From: Phycisphaeraceae bacterium
GTDB lineage: Bacteria; Planctomycetota; Phycisphaerae; Phycisphaerales; Phycisphaeraceae
DNA: 64,000 nucleotides
Direction: 5' to 3'
Assembly: GCA_040222855.1 (NCBI GenBank)
Contig: JAVKCD010000003.1
Coordinates: 62,001 to 126,000 of the forward strand
The translations under genes were made by a program, and so were the position numbers. The notes under the pieces were generated by a model. It did no database searches. It saw nothing but the letters and a program-made list of their open reading frames with translations, and was not told where the DNA came from. This document shows, piece by piece, positions 43,282 through 53,469 of the stretch; position 1 is the first letter of the stretch; each line of letters opens with the position of its first letter.

Positions 43282-44697
43282 TCACCGCCGCCGAGCCAAG
43301 CCGAGGAGTGCCAGACCCATCAGCGACGCCGACGCCGGCTCTGGAACCGCCCCGGTCACCCCGCCAAAGTTCCCCGCCAGCAGACTCAGGTCGATGAGAT
43401 CGACGAGGCCGTCGGCGTTGAAATCGCCGCCAAACCAGTTGCTGGCAAGGCCAAAGTTGCTCGCCAGGTTCGACAGGTCGATCAGGTCCACCGAACCGTC
43501 GAAGTTCGAGTCGCCGGTCAACACCATCTCCAGAGCGTCAATATTGTCGCCCTCCAGCGAGAAACCCGTGCCCAAACCCAGATCGGGGCCACCGGCATAC
43601 AACGCGAACGAGCCAGTGAAATCCGTGAAGAACACGTCTGCAGGGCCCACGGTGATACCGTTTGCGTTGAGTGTGAACAGCAACGCCGACCCGGGAGACA
43701 GGCTAAAGAGGGCGAAATCGCGCCCCGGCTCGACCTGCTGGTCCTCATCAACATCCCAGACCACAAGCCCATCGATATCCTCGCCGATCGCTTCGCCCTG
43801 GTCACCCACAAAAGGCGTCAGGCTCGGACCGAACACCTGGGCATCCGTCGCGTACAGAAAACTCGTGTTGGTCCCGCCGGGCGTCACATAAATGTGCGCT
43901 GGTGAATAACGCGGGCCGCCAATCGCGAAGTTCTTGAGCAACGCCTCATCGGGGTTAATCGAGTGGTACGCGGTCGAGTCGATCCACAGGTCGCCATCGA
44001 CGTCCATATCACGAAACTCGAACGCGTCGATATTGTCGGCTTCCGGCTCGAACTGACCCAGCCCCTCCATCAGGCCAAAGTCATCACTCTCGTCGTACAC
44101 CATCTGGTTGCTGCCGAACCCGGCGCTTGTCGCGCCGAGCGAGCCGACGTACCCGGCGTTAGCGGGGAGCGTGCCGACATAGGACGCTGGCGACCGGAAC
44201 ACCTTGCTGCTGACAAAAATGTCCGCGGGCTGCTCACCCGTCGCGGCCTGTATCGGTACATCACCGGCAAAGCCCTGCGTGATCCGATCCACACTGAACA
44301 CGATGTTGAAGGAACGCCCCTGCGAGAGCTGGCGATTCCCCGCATCGTCGATCGCGCTGTTATTGCTGTACGCATCCAGATACGACCACGGATCACCCGT
44401 GCCGGTATCGATGAAGGGGGTTGAATCCGCGACTGGACCCTTTTCGAGGACCCACGCGTCACCATCGGGGCCAAACCCACTCAGCGTCGGCGAGGGAGCC
44501 AGGCCTGGGAAGAAGTAGTACCCAAACGGATCCTCGGCGCCGTAGCCCGCGATCGCCCCGGCCGCAGAAGAAATCGGCGAAGAAGGGTTGTCATCGAGGC
44601 TGAATACCGGCCCCAGCGCGGCGTGCGCCGAGCCCGTCCATGCGCCCGCCACGACCATTCCTGCCACACCCATCGCCATCGTTGAACGATTCATCAT
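43282..44697 (-). CDS. Secreted PEP-CTERM protein with dockerin-like calcium repeats
   Basis: A 471-residue exported protein with signal peptide (AMGVAGMVVAGAWTGSAHA). The body is acidic and beta-rich, without a recognised catalytic motif. Near the C-terminus two EF-hand-like loops occur, GDSNFDGSVDLIDLSNLASN and GDFNADGLVDLIDLSLLAGN, the dockerin type I pattern. The PEP-CTERM tag VPEPASASLMGLALLGLARR follows directly. AAGGAG precedes two adjacent ATGs; the first is used. In planctomycetes such proteins are surface or extracellular components. The calcium loops suggest cohesin-like binding or stabilisation, without proof. Confidence 0.87.
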   Translation of the reverse strand: MMNRSTMAMGVAGMVVAGAWTGSAHAALGPVFSLDDNPSSPISSAAGAIAGYGAEDPFGYYFFPGLAPSPTLSGFGPDGDAWVLEKGPVADSTPFIDTGTGDPWSYLDAYSNNSAIDDAGNRQLSQGRSFNIVFSVDRITQGFAGDVPIQAATGEQPADIFVSSKVFRSPASYVGTLPANAGYVGSLGATSAGFGSNQMVYDESDDFGLMEGLGQFEPEADNIDAFEFRDMDVDGDLWIDSTAYHSINPDEALLKNFAIGGPRYSPAHIYVTPGGTNTSFLYATDAQVFGPSLTPFVGDQGEAIGEDIDGLVVWDVDEDQQVEPGRDFALFSLSPGSALLFTLNANGITVGPADVFFTDFTGSFALYAGGPDLGLGTGFSLEGDNIDALEMVLTGDSNFDGSVDLIDLSNLASNFGLASNWFGGDFNADGLVDLIDLSLLAGNFGGVTGAVPEPASASLMGLALLGLARRR

Positions 44698-44897
44698 TCG
44701 GTCTCCTTGAGACTTCTCCGGTCTGTTGTCAGGTCGCCAGCCACCCATGGGCCCGCTTCTCCACGTCTCCCTGACACCCCATTTTTACCCGGTGTAAGCC
44801 CCCATCCTGCGCAGGGTTCCCCCTTACAGACCAGTCTGAAGCCCAGTCCTCAAACTTACCCCACAAAGCCATGATCGCCACCTGAATCTCAGGCGAA

Positions 44898-46457
44898 TCA
44901 GGAACCGCGGAGCTTGGTGAATACCAACTCGCGGACGACCTGGGGGTTGGCCGCCCCGCCGGTCTTCTTCATGATCTGACCCAGCAGCATGCCGACCGCC
45001 TTGTCCTTGCCGCTGCGGATGTCCTCGATCGCGCGGGCGTTGCGGGGTTCGGCGAGGACCTCATCGACGAAGCCTTCCAATGCCGACGTGTCGCTGACCT
45101 GCATCAATCCCTCAGCGTCGGCCACCCGCTCGGGGTCGCCGCCACGATGTCCTGATTCAGGATCAATCAGGGCCTTGATCAGCTTGTCCGCTGCGGATGA
45201 GCTGAGCTTGTTGTCCGCGATCATGCTGTCGATCGTGGCGACCTGCTCGGCCGTGAGCGACGAACCGATGGCGACGCCCAACTCATTGGCCGACTTCAGA
45301 CCGGCGTTGAGCAGCAGGGCGAGCGCACGCTTGGGGGTTACGCCACGATCGACGACGCCGTCGTAGAGCAAGGCCAGCCCCGGGTCATCCAGGAGCTGGC
45401 GTGTCTCGGAGGCGCCGATTCCGGCGTCCGCCCACGCCTTGAGGCGTTCGGGAAGCAACCGGGGCATGCGTGAGCGGATGTCGTTGAGCCAGTCCTCATC
45501 GACGACCAGGTCCACGAGGTCGGGGTCGGGGAAGTAGCGGTAATCGTGGGCGTCTTCCTTCTCACGCTGGAGGATGGTGACTTCGCGGTTGTCGTCCCAC
45601 CCGCGGGTTGATTTCGCACCCGCAGACATGACCCGGCCGGTCTCGAGCCAATCCTCGACCTGGCGGACGTACTCGTGCTCGATCGACCCTTTGACGGCGC
45701 GGAACGAGTTGAGGTTCTTGATCTCGGCGATCGGGGTTTTGAACACCTCCCCGCCTCGCTCGATCACGACGTTGATGTTGGGCTCGAAGCGGATGTGCCC
45801 GCGCTGCATGATGCCCTCGGTGACGCCGAGGTGCCGGCAGAGGTCGCGGAGCATGACGGAGAAGGTGACGGCTTCGTCAGCGGTGGCGAAGTCGGGCTCA
45901 GTGACGATCTCCAGCAGCGGGGTGCCGGCGCGGTTGAGGTCGACGATCGAGTGGTCGATCATCAGCCCACCCGGAGCCTCGTGCATGAGCTTGCCGGCGT
46001 CCTCTTCGAGGTGTGCGCGCGTGATGCCGATGCGTTTGGTCGGTCCGTCCAGGGGACGGGTGGGGTCGAGGGGGAGATCGAGGTGTCCGGGTCCGCAGAT
46101 GGGTTCCTCGTACTGGCTGATCTGGTAGTTCTTCGGTAAGTCCGGGTAGTAGTAGCTTTTACGATCCCAGTGGCAGCGATCGGCGATCTGACAGTGCAAT
46201 GCGAGGCCGACCATCAGGGACATCTCGACGGCGGCTTTGTTCATGACTGGGAGGGTGCCGGGCATGCCGATGACGACCGGATCGGTGAGGGAATTGGGCT
46301 CAGCGTCGTGGAAATCGGGGTTTGCGACGTTGGGGGCGGAGGTCCACATCTTGGAGCGGGTGTCGAGCTCGACGTGGATCTCCATGCCGACGATGAGCCG
46401 GGTTTTGAGGCCCAGGGCGGCGAAGCGTTCCTGATCTGCGGGGGCAAGGCTCATCAT
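44898..46457 (-). CDS. gatB: Asp-tRNA(Asn)/Glu-tRNA(Gln) amidotransferase subunit B
   Basis: A 519-residue subunit that binds mischarged tRNA and phosphorylates the glutamate or aspartate for amidation by GatA. It has VGMEIHVELDTRSKMWTSAP, the glycine-rich MPGTLPVMNKAAVE, DRKSYYYPDLPKNYQISQYE, RAHLEEDAGKLMHE, RAGTPLLEIVTEPDF, YRYFPDPDL, and the C-terminal YqeY-like tail domain. GAGG stands just before two ATGs; the first is chosen. The genes gatA and gatC are not in this window. It lies 47 nt downstream of queC. Confidence 0.96.
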   Translation of the reverse strand: MMSLAPADQERFAALGLKTRLIVGMEIHVELDTRSKMWTSAPNVANPDFHDAEPNSLTDPVVIGMPGTLPVMNKAAVEMSLMVGLALHCQIADRCHWDRKSYYYPDLPKNYQISQYEEPICGPGHLDLPLDPTRPLDGPTKRIGITRAHLEEDAGKLMHEAPGGLMIDHSIVDLNRAGTPLLEIVTEPDFATADEAVTFSVMLRDLCRHLGVTEGIMQRGHIRFEPNINVVIERGGEVFKTPIAEIKNLNSFRAVKGSIEHEYVRQVEDWLETGRVMSAGAKSTRGWDDNREVTILQREKEDAHDYRYFPDPDLVDLVVDEDWLNDIRSRMPRLLPERLKAWADAGIGASETRQLLDDPGLALLYDGVVDRGVTPKRALALLLNAGLKSANELGVAIGSSLTAEQVATIDSMIADNKLSSSAADKLIKALIDPESGHRGGDPERVADAEGLMQVSDTSALEGFVDEVLAEPRNARAIEDIRSGKDKAVGMLLGQIMKKTGGAANPQVVRELVFTKLRGS

Positions 46458-46504
46458 CGTCCTCAAAACGGGGCTTTAGACAGTGCGCACAAGATACCGA
46501 ACGC

Positions 46505-47218
46505 TCAAAACAGCGCCGGATCGGTCTGTCCGAGTCGATCAAACGCTGCCAAACGCAGCAAACAGGCGTCACAATGTGCGCACGGCCGGGCTCCGAGCGG
46601 GTGCTGCGCGTCTTCGATCGGGTCGTAGCAGGAGTGGGTCAGTCCGTAGTTGAGGCCGAGGCTCAGACCTTTTTCGATGATCTGGGTCTTGGTGAGATCG
46701 ACGAGCGGGGCGTGGATGCGCAGCCAGTCTCCGCCGGGGGATTCGACGCCGGCGCGGGTGGCGAGGTTGGCCATGGCGCGGAAGGCTTCGAGGTAGTCGG
46801 GTCGGCAGTCGGGGTAGCCGGAGTAGTCGACGGCATTGACGCCGAGGAAGACGTCGCGGGCGCTCAGGACTTCGGCGAGACCGAGGGCGAAGCTCAGGAA
46901 GATGGTGTTGCGTGCGGGGACGTAGGTGATGGGGATGCCGTGGCTCATGGCGGAGGCTTCGCGGTCTTTGGGGACCTCGATGTCGGAGGTGAGGGCGGAG
47001 CCGCCAAAGGCTCGGAGGTCGATGGTGGCGACGCGGTGGCTGGCGGCGTCGAGTTCATCGGCGAGTCGTTTGGCGGCGTGGAGTTCGACGCGGTGGCGCT
47101 GGCCGTAGTCGAAGCTCAGGGCGTGGCAGTCGAAGCCCTCTTCGCGGGCGATGGCGAGGACGGTGGCGGAGTCGAGACCGCCGGAGAGGAGGACGATGGC
47201 GGGTTCACCCTTGCTCAT
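46505..47218 (-). CDS. queC: 7-cyano-7-deazaguanine synthase
   Basis: A 237-residue ATP-dependent ligase that makes preQ0 from 7-carboxy-7-deazaguanine in queuosine synthesis. The PP-loop is [16 protein letters not shown]; then come [44 protein letters not shown], and the zinc-binding cysteines in HSCYDP and [13 protein letters not shown]. All are typical of QueC. The start ATG overlaps the RDD gene by 14 nt, and gatB follows. It complements tgt at the left end of the window. Confidence 0.96.
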   Translation of the reverse strand: MSKGEPAIVLLSGGLDSATVLAIAREEGFDCHALSFDYGQRHRVELHAAKRLADELDAASHRVATIDLRAFGGSALTSDIEVPKDREASAMSHGIPITYVPARNTIFLSFALGLAEVLSARDVFLGVNAVDYSGYPDCRPDYLEAFRAMANLATRAGVESPGGDWLRIHAPLVDLTKTQIIEKGLSLGLNYGLTHSCYDPIEDAQHPLGARPCAHCDACLLRLAAFDRLGQTDPALF

Positions 47219-48959
47219 CGAGATTGCTTCCCTTGCTTTGATCGTTGGGTGACCTGGGTTTGGTCTTGCTGACGACGACGAGCGTCTTGGCGACCATGTC
47301 GCCGAGACGTTGTCGAGGGCCGAACAGGGTGAGGATCAGGAGGAGCACGGCGACGAGGTCGAAGCTCTTGAGGAGGTTGCGGGCGATGATCTGGAGGATC
47401 GTTGGTTTGCTGCCATCGATCGATCGGACTTCGATGCCCATGAGTGCTTTGCCCGCGGTCCTGCCGGTGATGGCCTCGGCGATGCCGGTGGAGAGGATGA
47501 AGAGGGCGATGACCACGAGGCCGGGCATCACTCGTGTCCAGGTGTTGGCGAGGACCTGTCCAGGCCAGGAGGCGGCGAGCTGGGCGCTTTCGAGTTGGAA
47601 GAGCCACATCACCAGGAGCAGGCAGGGCATCAGGTCGATCATGCCAGCGGTCGCTCGCGTGCCGAAGGGGGCGAGCACGACCTGCTTGACCTTGAGTTTG
47701 GCCGGCATCCTGCGGTTTTCGAGGGTGATCAGTAGGAGCAGGAACGAGGTGATCCAGATGAAGACGGGGATGGCGTAATCGGGTCGGGACCAGGGCGGGG
47801 CGATGGGCTGGACTGAGAGGGAGCCGGCTTTGTCGTTGTTGCCATCGGGGTCGGACCAGGCCCAGGCAAGAGTCGGGATGCCCTCATCCCACCGAGTGAC
47901 GCCGGCGAGGAGGAGCCCGCCATCGAAGGTGGTGGCTGCGATGGCGAGGGGGCCTGCGGATTGGTCATCGCCTAAGACGACGGTGCGTGGCGGGCGACGT
48001 TCGGCGGCGACTTCGACCGCGCCGCGACCGTCAGCGGTGATCCGCGTGAGCTGGCCGTGGTCCATGAGCAGGTCGCCAGCGATGGTCACGAGTCCTTGGG
48101 CATCGGTCACGGTGCCGAGTCGGAAACGGTCTTCGATGCGTTCGAGGGGTGCAACACCGATGGGGGCTTGCGGCGTGAAGCCGCTGATCTCCATGCCATC
48201 GACCTCGCCGAGGTCGGGTCGGAGGCTGACGATCGGGACACCTGCGGGTGTGACGCCGAGGAGCGTGGGGCGATCGCCATCGAGACCTTCGATGGGGAAC
48301 GTTTCCCAGCTTGATCCGGTCCAGATCGCCAGGGCGATGGTGGGGAGAGGTGGATTGATGGGTTCGTCGGCTTCGGTCTCCGGCGGCTGAGGTTCTTCCG
48401 GGAGCGGCTGGGTCTCTTCGTCTGGCTGGGACTTGGCGAGTTCCTCAGCGGGGATGCCGAGGATCAGGGCGAGCGTTTCGAGGTTGCTGGAACGACGGCG
48501 GGCCTGGGTGACGATCTGATCGGCTGGCTGCTGGCGGATGAGGACGATCGGCCCGGTTTCGGCTGAGACGGCGGAGAGGGCGTGTCCGGGGAGTGGGGCA
48601 CCGACGGTTTCGTCGTAGCCCCAACGGCCCGCGAGTTCGGACCAGGTCGCGTGTCGTTGGCGGACGACCTTGCCGTTGAAGATCCAGAGGGTCTGGTCGT
48701 GTGCGGTGAGGCCGTCGATGCCAACACCGGCGTCGAGGCGGCCGGCGCGGTGCAGCTCGCTCATCGATTCAGTCGCTGGGAGGTGATAGACCTTCCAGGG
48801 TTCGGTGGTGTTGAGTCGAGTCAGGACCCAGGCGTGCTCGAGGGAACCGGCGAGGCGCAACTCACTGGCGCTGGCGGTCTGGGCGAGCAGCAGCAGGAGC
48901 ATGCCGAGGGCAGTCTGGAAGCGAGTCGGCCGACGATCTTGGCGGGTCAGAGCCATCAT
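47205..48959 (-). CDS. RDD-domain membrane protein with large exported N-terminal region
   Basis: A 584-residue protein. A signal-like helix ([15 protein letters not shown]) leads to a roughly 350-residue beta-rich soluble region with repeated short strands and a Glu/Pro-rich linker ([16 protein letters not shown]). After one helix ([17 protein letters not shown]) comes an RDD domain: [20 protein letters not shown], a central helix, and a final [17 protein letters not shown] carrying the second Asp. RDD proteins are presumed transporters or channels; the fused N-terminal sensor-like part is unusual. A much longer in-frame reading upstream is only antisense to cdsA. It is divergent from cdsA with 54 nt between them. 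Confidence 0.8.
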   Translation of the reverse strand: MMALTRQDRRPTRFQTALGMLLLLLAQTASASELRLAGSLEHAWVLTRLNTTEPWKVYHLPATESMSELHRAGRLDAGVGIDGLTAHDQTLWIFNGKVVRQRHATWSELAGRWGYDETVGAPLPGHALSAVSAETGPIVLIRQQPADQIVTQARRRSSNLETLALILGIPAEELAKSQPDEETQPLPEEPQPPETEADEPINPPLPTIALAIWTGSSWETFPIEGLDGDRPTLLGVTPAGVPIVSLRPDLGEVDGMEISGFTPQAPIGVAPLERIEDRFRLGTVTDAQGLVTIAGDLLMDHGQLTRITADGRGAVEVAAERRPPRTVVLGDDQSAGPLAIAATTFDGGLLLAGVTRWDEGIPTLAWAWSDPDGNNDKAGSLSVQPIAPPWSRPDYAIPVFIWITSFLLLLITLENRRMPAKLKVKQVVLAPFGTRATAGMIDLMPCLLLVMWLFQLESAQLAASWPGQVLANTWTRVMPGLVVIALFILSTGIAEAITGRTAGKALMGIEVRSIDGSKPTILQIIARNLLKSFDLVAVLLLILTLFGPRQRLGDMVAKTLVVVSKTKPRSPNDQSKGSNLDEQG

Positions 48960-49013
48960 GTTGTCGAGCGTAGTCGCCTCACGGCCCCTCGGCGAGTCGG
49001 CAGGGTCGATACC

Positions 49014-49994
49014 ATGCTCGCCATGCTTTGGAAGCGTGTGATCTCGGGCTCGCTGCTGGTCCTGATACTGCTGATCATGATCGCGGTCGATGACACCCTG
49101 GACCGGGTGCGGATCGACAGCTCGGTGCTGAGCGCGGTGCTGCCCGATGGCGATCGGCTGCCCCGGGGGGTGATCCTGCTGGTGATGCTGTTGCTGGCGC
49201 TGATCCCGGTGACCCGTGAGATGGCTTGGCTGATGAAGAGCCGGGGCTCGCGGGTGTCGTGGGGGTTTGCTTATCTGTGTGCTGCCTCGGGGGCGATCTA
49301 CCTGTACACGATGCCGCAGGGTCCGAGCGGTCAGGGGGGGAGCACTCCGCTGGCGGGGTTGCTGGCGGCGGTGCTTTTCTTGTCGCTGGTTCAGCCCTTG
49401 CGTCGGGGTGAGCGGGAAGGGGCGATCATGAGCGCGGCGGCGGCGCTGCTGTGCATCGTGTACCTCGGGCTGATGCCGGGATTCCTGCTGGCGATGCGTT
49501 GGTGGCACTCGGCGTGGACGGTGGTGGCGTTGATTCTGGTCATCAAGGCGTGCGACATCGGGGCGTATTTTGCCGGGCGCTGGTTTGGGCGGACGCCGTT
49601 GATCCCGCTGGTGAGCCCGAAGAAGACGGTGGAGGGACTGATTGGGGGGCTGATTTTCTCGTCGCTGGTGGCGATGGGATTGGCCGCGCTGAGCAATGTG
49701 ATGGGGGTGTCGGGGCACTGGGTGGTGGGCGATCAGGGGCCGGTGTTTGTCGCTTACGACTGGCCGCTGGGGTTTGCTGCGGTGTCGGGGGCGTTTCTGG
49801 GTCTGGTGGGGCATTTTGGCGACCTGATCGCGAGCCTGTTTAAGCGGGATGCCGCTGTGAAAGACGCGGGGGCGACAGTCCCGGGCTTCGGGGGCATGCT
49901 GGATGTTCTGGACTCGCTGCTGCTGGCGGCCCCGGCTGGCTACGCGGTCTTGCGGTTCGGGGCGTGGTGGCTGGCCCCTGACGGGTTTGGATAA
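49014..49994 (+). CDS. cdsA: Phosphatidate cytidylyltransferase
   Basis: A 326-residue polytopic enzyme that makes CDP-diacylglycerol for phospholipid synthesis. It has about eight membrane helices. The cytosolic motifs are IKACDIGAYFAGRWFGRTPL, SPKKTVEGLIGG, and the CdsA signature SLFKRDAAVKDAGATVPGFG followed by GMLDVLDSL. AGGG lies eight bases before the chosen ATG; a second ATG three codons later is possible. An in-frame N-terminal extension would run through the divergent RDD gene and is not believed. Confidence 0.94.
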   Translation: MLAMLWKRVISGSLLVLILLIMIAVDDTLDRVRIDSSVLSAVLPDGDRLPRGVILLVMLLLALIPVTREMAWLMKSRGSRVSWGFAYLCAASGAIYLYTMPQGPSGQGGSTPLAGLLAAVLFLSLVQPLRRGEREGAIMSAAAALLCIVYLGLMPGFLLAMRWWHSAWTVVALILVIKACDIGAYFAGRWFGRTPLIPLVSPKKTVEGLIGGLIFSSLVAMGLAALSNVMGVSGHWVVGDQGPVFVAYDWPLGFAAVSGAFLGLVGHFGDLIASLFKRDAAVKDAGATVPGFGGMLDVLDSLLLAAPAGYAVLRFGAWWLAPDGFG

Positions 49995-50114
49995 AAACGT
50001 GTTATCTGTGCATAAGAAGCGAGCATCGCCTTGCCCCGGCCCCGGGCGCGGAGTACGCTGCTTATAGGACACAGGCCCGCTGACACGGCCAGAACAGGTC
50101 GATAAGGGTCTTAT

Positions 50115-50151
50115 GGTCTCGCCTTGTGGCGAGCCGAGTGCGTAGTTTTTT
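50115..50151 (+). promoter_or_regulatory. Hairpin plus T-run in the infC leader
   Basis: CTCGCC and GGCGAG pair around a TTGT loop, with flanking GG/CC pairs across one bulge, and TTTTTT follows ten bases later, 25 nt before the infC start. The gap between stem and T-run is long for a terminator, so an attenuator or a protein-binding leader is possible. In other bacteria infC leaders are used for control. Confidence 0.35.
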
Positions 50152-50175
50152 CGATCCTTCTCAGGAGATTCGCCC

Positions 50176-50847
50176 ATCGCTAGGGGACGCTTCCGACCGC
50201 AGCCCAAGCCCAACGACAAAGGCCTGCGCCATAACGACATGATCCGAGTCCCACAGGTCCGGCTCATTGATGAAGACAACGAGCAACTTGGCATCATTGA
50301 TGTCAACGAAGCCAAAGAGCGAGCCCGCGAGGCCAATCTTGACCTCGTGGAGGTGTCGCCTAACTCCGATCCGCCGGTGTGCCGGATCATGGACTACGGC
50401 AAGTGGAAGTACGCCCAGAAGAAGAAGGAATCGAAGGCGAAGTCGCACGCGAGCCAGAGCGAGCTCAAGGGCATCCGCCTGCGTCCGAACATCGACGACC
50501 ACGATCTCGATATCAAGCTGCGCAAGGCCCGGGAGTTCCTCGAAGACGGCCACAAGGTGCAGTTCACCATGCTGTTTCGTGGCCGGCAGATGGCGCATCA
50601 GGGGATGCACATCGATCAGCTCCGCAAGATCTGCGACAGCCTGGGCGATGTCTCGAAGATCGAGCAGGACCCGAAGATGATGGGTCGGCGGGCCACGATG
50701 GTGCTCGCGGCCGATCGCTCGGGTGCCGCGAAACCCAACAAGAAAAAGCCTGGGGGTGGTGAGGCCAAACCAGCCCCCGCTCCGGCTCCTGCTGCTGCCC
50801 CTGCTCAGCAGGCGGTGCCTGAGCCAGCGAGCTCGCCGAGCGAGTGA
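50176..50847 (+). CDS. infC: Translation initiation factor IF-3, apparently starting at ATC
   Basis: A 223-residue factor that binds the 30S subunit and checks start-codon pairing. Domains: N-domain with VPQVRLIDEDNEQLGIIDVN and VSPNSDPPVCRIMDYGKWKY, then the C-domain with IRLRPNIDDHDLDIKLRKAR and VQFTMLFRGRQMAHQG. A 40-residue Ala/Pro tail follows. The first ATG (50239) would remove the start of the N-domain and has no Shine-Dalgarno. AGGAG stands exactly eight bases before an in-frame ATC, giving the start ARGRFRPQPKPNDKGLRHND. E. coli infC likewise uses a rare codon (AUU), the basis of IF-3 autoregulation, so ATC is favoured here but inferred. Confidence 0.93.
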   Translation: MARGRFRPQPKPNDKGLRHNDMIRVPQVRLIDEDNEQLGIIDVNEAKERAREANLDLVEVSPNSDPPVCRIMDYGKWKYAQKKKESKAKSHASQSELKGIRLRPNIDDHDLDIKLRKAREFLEDGHKVQFTMLFRGRQMAHQGMHIDQLRKICDSLGDVSKIEQDPKMMGRRATMVLAADRSGAAKPNKKKPGGGEAKPAPAPAPAAAPAQQAVPEPASSPSE

Positions 50848-50902
50848 CTGATCGTCACAAGCGACTTGATCGCTGTCGTCATCACCGGGTTACGATGCCC
50901 TG

Positions 50903-51904
50903 ATGCCGTTAGGTTTCTCACACCGTTGGCTGATCATCTCCGGGCTGCTGGCTCTGCAGTTGCTGTGCCTGGTGGTGTCTGTTTCGCTGCTGGACGCCTG
51001 GGCGGATGAAGCCCTGCAACGAGCATCGCAGCCGGTGGCTGAATCGGCTCAGGCCCAGAGCCAAATCGACGCCAGCCTGGCTCGGCTACGCAGCGGAGCG
51101 ATGATCGCGGCGGGGGTGGTGTTGCTGATTACGTGCACGCTGGTTTTCTGGTTCGTCCGCAGCTCCGAGCGCACGCTCCAGGCCCGGGGTGAGGCGCTGC
51201 AGCGGACTCTTGAGTCGCAGTTCAATCGGCGGACTCGGGACCTTGAGCGAGGGCGCGACGCGGTGGCGTTTGGGCTCGCGCGACTCGCGGAATCCCGGGA
51301 TGATCAGACCGGCGACCATCTCGAACGGATCAGCCTGTACACCGAGGCGCTGGTCCGACACATGGAGCGGACGCGGACAGACCTGCGCATTGACGATGTG
51401 GAGATGATCATTCGGACCGCCCCGCTGCATGATATCGGGAAGGTCGGAATTCCTGACGCGGTGCTGCTCAAGCCCGGACCGTTGACGGACGACGAGCGCG
51501 AGATCATTCAGCGACATCCGTACATTGGCGGGGATACTTTGGTCGAGATGAAACGGCGGTGGGGCGACGACGATTTTCTTGATACCGCCTGCGAGATCAT
51601 TTTTGGTCACCACGAGAGGTGGGACGGGACGGGGTATCCGTTCGGGCTCAAGGGGCAGAACATCCCGTTGTCGGCGCGCATCGTTGCGGTGGCGGATGTG
51701 TATGACGCACTGACCACGGCTCGGCCTTACAAGTCGGCGATGACTCACGAGAAGGCGTCGGCGATCCTGCGCGAGGGATCGGGGAGTCATTTCGACCCGG
51801 AGGTCATCACGGCCTTCGAGCAGATCGCTGAGGAGTTCCGAGAGATTGCCAGGAAGAACCAGGACGCGCCTTCCGAGGCGCAAGAACAACCCGCGGCCGG
51901 TTGA
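50903..51904 (+). CDS. HD-GYP domain protein, probable cyclic-di-GMP phosphodiesterase
   Basis: A 333-residue signalling protein with two membrane helices (residues 8-28 and 66-90) bounding a short periplasmic loop. A coiled segment then leads to an intact HD-GYP domain: LHDIGKVGIPDAVLLKPGPL, IQRHPYIGG, FGHHERWDGTGYPFGLKG and ARIVAVADVYDALTTARPYK. The metal-binding HD and the GYP triad are all present, so hydrolysis of cyclic di-GMP is expected. There is no receiver or HAMP domain, so the signal may be sensed by the membrane part. The tail is Glu/Gln-rich, and the end of the frame lies inside a terminator-like palindrome. Confidence 0.92.
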   Translation: MPLGFSHRWLIISGLLALQLLCLVVSVSLLDAWADEALQRASQPVAESAQAQSQIDASLARLRSGAMIAAGVVLLITCTLVFWFVRSSERTLQARGEALQRTLESQFNRRTRDLERGRDAVAFGLARLAESRDDQTGDHLERISLYTEALVRHMERTRTDLRIDDVEMIIRTAPLHDIGKVGIPDAVLLKPGPLTDDEREIIQRHPYIGGDTLVEMKRRWGDDDFLDTACEIIFGHHERWDGTGYPFGLKGQNIPLSARIVAVADVYDALTTARPYKSAMTHEKASAILREGSGSHFDPEVITAFEQIAEEFREIARKNQDAPSEAQEQPAAG

Positions 51905-51914
51905 CCGCGGGTTG
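51887..51914. terminator. Palindromic hairpin between convergent HD-GYP and ahcY genes
   Basis: CAACCCGCGG and CCGCGGGTTG form a perfect 10 bp stem with an eight-base loop that contains the HD-GYP stop codon. Tails on either side are only weakly T-rich (TTCTT on the minus strand), so it is probably a bidirectional but imperfect terminator. Confidence 0.6.
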
Positions 51915-51942
51915 CCGGGATTCAGATCAAGTCAGCCGTCGC

Positions 51943-53430
<1,488 letters not shown>

Positions 53431-53469
53431 CAATCATGCTCCTTAAAAGCGTTGGGATTCGTAGAAAAA

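Noticed and set aside
48582-49013. N-terminal extension of cdsA by 144 codons
   Set aside because: It runs antisense through the RDD protein gene; CdsA proteins begin close to the first membrane helix, as the chosen start does.
47205-50390. A 1061-codon open frame on the minus strand
   Set aside because: Only the lower part, from the ATG at 48959, encodes the RDD protein. The upper 477 codons are Arg/Pro/His/Gln-rich antisense of cdsA and the infC leader, without any fold-like pattern.
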